Assembly (NCBI GenBank): GCA_051011595.1
Contig: JBPCTQ010000350.1
Coordinates: 1-16,761, forward strand
DNA: 16,761 nt
Direction: 5' to 3'
Origin: JAOUEE01 sp051011595
GTDB lineage: Bacteria > Actinomycetota > Acidimicrobiia > Acidimicrobiales > SHLQ01
Shown here piece by piece: positions 14,674 through 16,761 of this stretch. The translations under genes were made by a program, and so were the position numbers. The number at the start of each line of letters is the position of its first letter. Position 1 is the first letter of the stretch. Below the pieces are notes generated by a model. The model searched no databases. It was not told where the DNA came from and was given only the letters and a program-made list of their open reading frames with translations.

Positions 14674-15414
14674 TCAGCCGTTGAGTGCTCGCAACACCCG
14701 GTCGGCCAGCTCGGGGAGGCAGACCACGAACCCGGGTACCACCGGGCGGGACTGGTTGAACGACAGCTCGGACCCGTCGATCCCCGACACGAACAGGCCC
14801 GCGGCCTCGGCGACCGCGGCCGGGGCACACACATCCCACTCATACAGGCCGGTCGGGTGGATGTACACGTCGGCCAGTCCTTCCACCACCGCCATGGCCT
14901 TCACTCCGGCCGACCCGGCGATGACCGCCTCCCCGTCGAGGTCTTCGGCCAGGGCATGGCCCCAGTGAGCCTGGGCCCGGCTGGCGATGATCACCGGGTG
15001 GTCCCGATCTCGGTGGCGGGGCACGGTGGAGGTGGCGGTGCCGAACAGACGGCCCCGGGCCGGGAGCGACACCGCCGCCGCGGCGGGAACGTCGTCGACC
15101 AACAGCGCCACGTGCACCGCGAAATCGTCGGAGTAGGGCGAGGAGTAGTCAACGGTGCCGTCGAGAGGATCGACGATCCAGACCCGCTCGGCCCCCAGGC
15201 GACGCGCATCGTCGAGGCCCTCCTCGGACAAGATGACGTCGTCGGGCCGGGCCGCGGCCAATTCCTCGACCAATCGGTCATGGGCCCGCCGATCCCCCTC
15301 GTCGCGCACTTGCCAGATCATCCAACCCTCGTCGAACGCCTGGCGCCGCAGCTCGGTGAGCACCTCGCCGGTGACCTGGGCGGCCAACCCGGCCAGCTGA
15401 TGGTCGTCGATCAC
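14674..15414 (-). CDS. cysQ: 3'(2'),5'-bisphosphate nucleotidase CysQ (inositol monophosphatase superfamily)
   Basis: The 246-residue product aligns well by eye with Mycobacterium tuberculosis CysQ. EAGDRQA-like DEGDRRA (38-44), LSEEGLDDARRL with E64/E65, VWIVDPLDGT (metal site D82, D85) and AVSLPARG follow in the same order. GSAGVKAMAVVEG and the C-terminal EWD (W193, D194) complete the match. It removes the 3' phosphate from 3'-phosphoadenosine 5'-phosphate, the by-product of sulfate assimilation, sulfotransfer and 4'-phosphopantetheine transfer, using Mg2+. I start it at GTG 15414 because that overlaps the tesB stop as GTGA (15411-15414); the open frame to 15546 adds only an antisense-like arginine-rich stretch. 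Co-translation with a thioesterase is unexpected. Confidence 0.88.
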   Translation of the reverse strand: MIDDHQLAGLAAQVTGEVLTELRRQAFDEGWMIWQVRDEGDRRAHDRLVEELAAARPDDVILSEEGLDDARRLGAERVWIVDPLDGTVDYSSPYSDDFAVHVALLVDDVPAAAAVSLPARGRLFGTATSTVPRHRDRDHPVIIASRAQAHWGHALAEDLDGEAVIAGSAGVKAMAVVEGLADVYIHPTGLYEWDVCAPAAVAEAAGLFVSGIDGSELSFNQSRPVVPGFVVCLPELADRVLRALNG

Positions 15415-16217
15415 GACGGCACGCGGCGCAGCAGGATCTCCTGGCTGATGGAAGCGATGTGGCGACCATCGAGGGCGAACACATGACCGAAAGCGAGACC
15501 CCGCCCGCCGGTGAGGCCGTGTCCGTCGATCACGTGGAGCTGCCACTCGTCGGCCGGGGCCGGGCGGTGGAACCAGACGGCATGATCGAGGCTGGCTCCC
15601 ATGAACTGTTCGCCGAAGTGACCGTCGGTGGGCAGGTCGGGGTGATCGGCCGACGCCGCGTCAGTGGGTAGGTCGTCGCTGGCGTAGGCCAGGGCACAGG
15701 TCTGCATCACCGGGTCGTCGCCAACCGGCCCCTTCACCCGGACCCAGGCTGCCCGCCGCGACGTGGTCGGGTCGTTGGGAATGGGCCGACGTTCGAGGAG
15801 TGTGCCCCAGTCCTCGATCTTGCAGTCGTCGGGAGCCGGGATGCCCTCGGGTGGTGTCGCCGTCTGGACGTCGGCCTGGGCCTCGTCGATGTGGAAGGAA
15901 GCCGAGAGGTTGAGAATAGCGCCGTTCGACTGGCGGGCGACGACGCGCCGGGTGACGAACGAACGCCCGTTGCGGATGCGGTCGACTTCGTAACGAATGG
16001 GTTCGTCGCTGTCGCCGCCCCGGATGAAATAGGCGTGCACCGAATGCAGTCGGTACTGCTCGTCCACTGTGCGGATGGCCCCCAGCAGTCCCTGGGCGAC
16101 CACCTGCCCGCCGTACACCCTTCCCCAGGGGTACGTCGGACTGACCCCGACGAACGTGTCGGGACCGTGGGGCTCGAGGTGCATCAACTCCTCGAAGGAG
16201 CCGATGTTGGCAGCCAA
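15411..16217 (-). CDS. tesB: Acyl-CoA thioesterase II (TesB-type double hotdog)
   Basis: The 268-residue product has two hotdog domains in the TesB order. YPWGRVYGGQVVAQGLLGA (30-48) lies in the first, HSVHAYFIRGGD near 58-69, and the second ends SISQEILLRRVPS. D211, T236 and Q259 fit the catalytic Asp/Thr/Gln triad of E. coli TesB. The enzyme hydrolyses medium- to long-chain acyl-CoA to acid and CoA. The start is uncertain. TTG 16217 gives the normal family N-terminus but has no Shine-Dalgarno. A 35-codon ORF with an excellent Shine-Dalgarno ends just 5 bases upstream in another frame. A -1 shift at the C4 run near 16230 would join the two into a longer TesB. Confidence 0.87.
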   Translation of the reverse strand: MAANIGSFEELMHLEPHGPDTFVGVSPTYPWGRVYGGQVVAQGLLGAIRTVDEQYRLHSVHAYFIRGGDSDEPIRYEVDRIRNGRSFVTRRVVARQSNGAILNLSASFHIDEAQADVQTATPPEGIPAPDDCKIEDWGTLLERRPIPNDPTTSRRAAWVRVKGPVGDDPVMQTCALAYASDDLPTDAASADHPDLPTDGHFGEQFMGASLDHAVWFHRPAPADEWQLHVIDGHGLTGGRGLAFGHVFALDGRHIASISQEILLRRVPS

Positions 16218-16222
16218 GCCGA

Positions 16223-16330
16223 TCAGCCGCAGGGGCCGAGGAGCGAGCCGGTGCGAGCATCGTCGCGGTCGACCACGGGCAGATCACCGGACGCGTCGAC
16301 CGGGTTCGGGTCGAGAGTGATCTGGGCCAT
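16223..16330 (-). CDS. 35-codon ORF: detached TesB N-terminus or leader peptide
   Basis: ATG 16330 follows an ideal Shine-Dalgarno (GAGGAGG then six bases). The 35 codons start MAQITLDPNPVDASGD and end GSLLGPCG, with about 85% G/C at third positions, which looks genuinely coding. The TGA at 16223-16225 is 5 bases before the TTG of tesB. Two readings fit. Either it is a small leader whose translation delivers ribosomes to the poorly marked tesB start, or it is the true N-terminus of TesB, cut off by one missing base in the CCCC run of its GGC CCC codons. In the latter case the joined protein would read on through LRLIGLAANIGSFEEL. I favour the frameshift slightly. I recognise no known peptide family. 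Confidence 0.55.
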   Translation of the reverse strand: MAQITLDPNPVDASGDLPVVDRDDARTGSLLGPCG

Positions 16331-16368
16331 GGAGGTCCTCCTCGAGTCGTTGCAGAGTGTCTATCGGT

Positions 16369-16680
16369 TCAGGTGAGCAGACGCACCACTGCGGTGGTGC
16401 CCGCCGCGGCCACCACCACCACGATGAAGTTGGCTCGCCACCACAAGGCCAGCGCGGCGGCAGCCAGGCCGGCCAGCCGGGTGTCGATCACCAGCTGCCG
16501 ATCGTCGACCAACGTGCTGGTCGCCACCAGGGCGGCCAGCAGCGGTGCCGGCAACAACAGAGCCAAACGCTCGAGCCAGACCGGGAGTCGCTCCCTGCCA
16601 CCCAGCACGACCGGGCCGGCCGCCTTGAAGACGTAGGTGCCGCCGGCCAGCGCCAGCATGACCACCAGGGTCTCGCTCAT
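16369..16680 (-). CDS. azlD: AzlD-family branched-chain amino acid export subunit
   Basis: The 103-residue protein is almost wholly hydrophobic, with about four membrane helices. It follows the AzlD pattern: TYVFKAAGPVVLGG near residues 15-28, LERLALLLPAPLLAALVAT, then DTRLAGLAAAALALWWRANF and a final VVVVAAAGTTAVVRLL helix. AzlD pairs with AzlC to form an exporter of branched-chain amino acids or related compounds. I start it at ATG 16680, which overlaps the azlC stop as ATGA (16677-16680); GTG 16695 is the only earlier start nearby. The tesB leader ORF follows after 38 bases. Confidence 0.87.
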   Translation of the reverse strand: MSETLVVMLALAGGTYVFKAAGPVVLGGRERLPVWLERLALLLPAPLLAALVATSTLVDDRQLVIDTRLAGLAAAALALWWRANFIVVVVAAAGTTAVVRLLT

Positions 16681-16761
16681 GCCGGCCGTCTCCACAGCAA
16701 CAGCACCACAGCCGCCGACGCCACGATGGGTACACCAGCGGGTGTGATGGGAGTCAGGACC
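16677..16761 (-). CDS. azlC: AzlC-family transporter, C-terminal end only
   Basis: Only the last 27 codons are in the window, ending in TGA 16677-16679. They encode a proline/glycine turn (TPITPAGVP) and one hydrophobic helix (IVASAAVVLLLWRR), which fits the last membrane segment of AzlC. The call rests mainly on the ATGA overlap with azlD, because azlC-azlD pairs are normally arranged this way. The start lies beyond the window edge. Confidence 0.65.
   Translation of the reverse strand, partial: VLTPITPAGVPIVASAAVVLLLWRRPA

Noticed and set aside
15415..15546. N-terminal extension of cysQ
   Set aside because: It is antisense-like Arg/Pro-rich sequence within tesB. The GTG at 15414 gives the length and start expected from mycobacterial CysQ.

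Overview
The window is GC-rich, densely packed bacterial DNA with strong G/C bias at third codon positions. A mycothiol-type isomerase, a Mycobacterium-like CysQ, frequent GTG/TTG starts, and start codons lying just behind TANNNT hexamers without a Shine-Dalgarno all point to an actinomycete. The mix of acyl-CoA genes and exopolysaccharide genes would suit an Acidimicrobiia-like lineage, but that placement is inference. I see no tRNA, rRNA, CRISPR array, insertion sequence or integrase. No stretch over about 130 bases lacks a gene.

Region 1 (1-2493, + strand) holds an acyl-CoA synthetase and a mycothiol-dependent maleylpyruvate-isomerase-type protein, 13 bases apart. Region 2 (2621-7319, + strand) is a compact polysaccharide operon whose genes overlap by ATGA. 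It encodes a Wzz-like chain-length regulator with a kinase-like tail lacking a P-loop, a Wzy/O-antigen-ligase-type polymerase, and a 754-residue fusion of a family 2 glycosyltransferase to a Wzx-type flippase. A GT-B glycosyltransferase (7240-8391, - strand) converges on the fusion gene and overlaps its 3' end by 80 bases.

Region 3 (8442-12138) holds a PhyH-type iron/2-oxoglutarate dioxygenase, a DUF2264 carbohydrate-enzyme-like protein coupled to it by GTGA, and a second, larger PhyH-type dioxygenase that converges on the DUF2264 gene. Together with the glycosyltransferase these look like a glycan-tailoring block beside the polysaccharide operon; the function is inferred from context.

Region 4 (12205-16761, - strand) is metabolic. 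Read in the direction of transcription it holds the end of azlC, azlD, a 35-codon ORF with an ideal Shine-Dalgarno, tesB, cysQ, an acetyl-CoA hydrolase/CoA-transferase and a dihydrodipicolinate-reductase-like NAD(P) dehydrogenase. A perfect 9-bp inverted repeat lies between the last two genes, next to a candidate leaderless promoter, and looks like a repressor site. The 35-codon ORF may be the detached N-terminus of TesB, separated by a -1 frame change at a C4 run.

The most notable points are the GT2-flippase fusion, the P-loop-less Wzz tail, the PhyH/DUF2264/PhyH block, the broken or leader-bearing tesB start, and the candidate operator.
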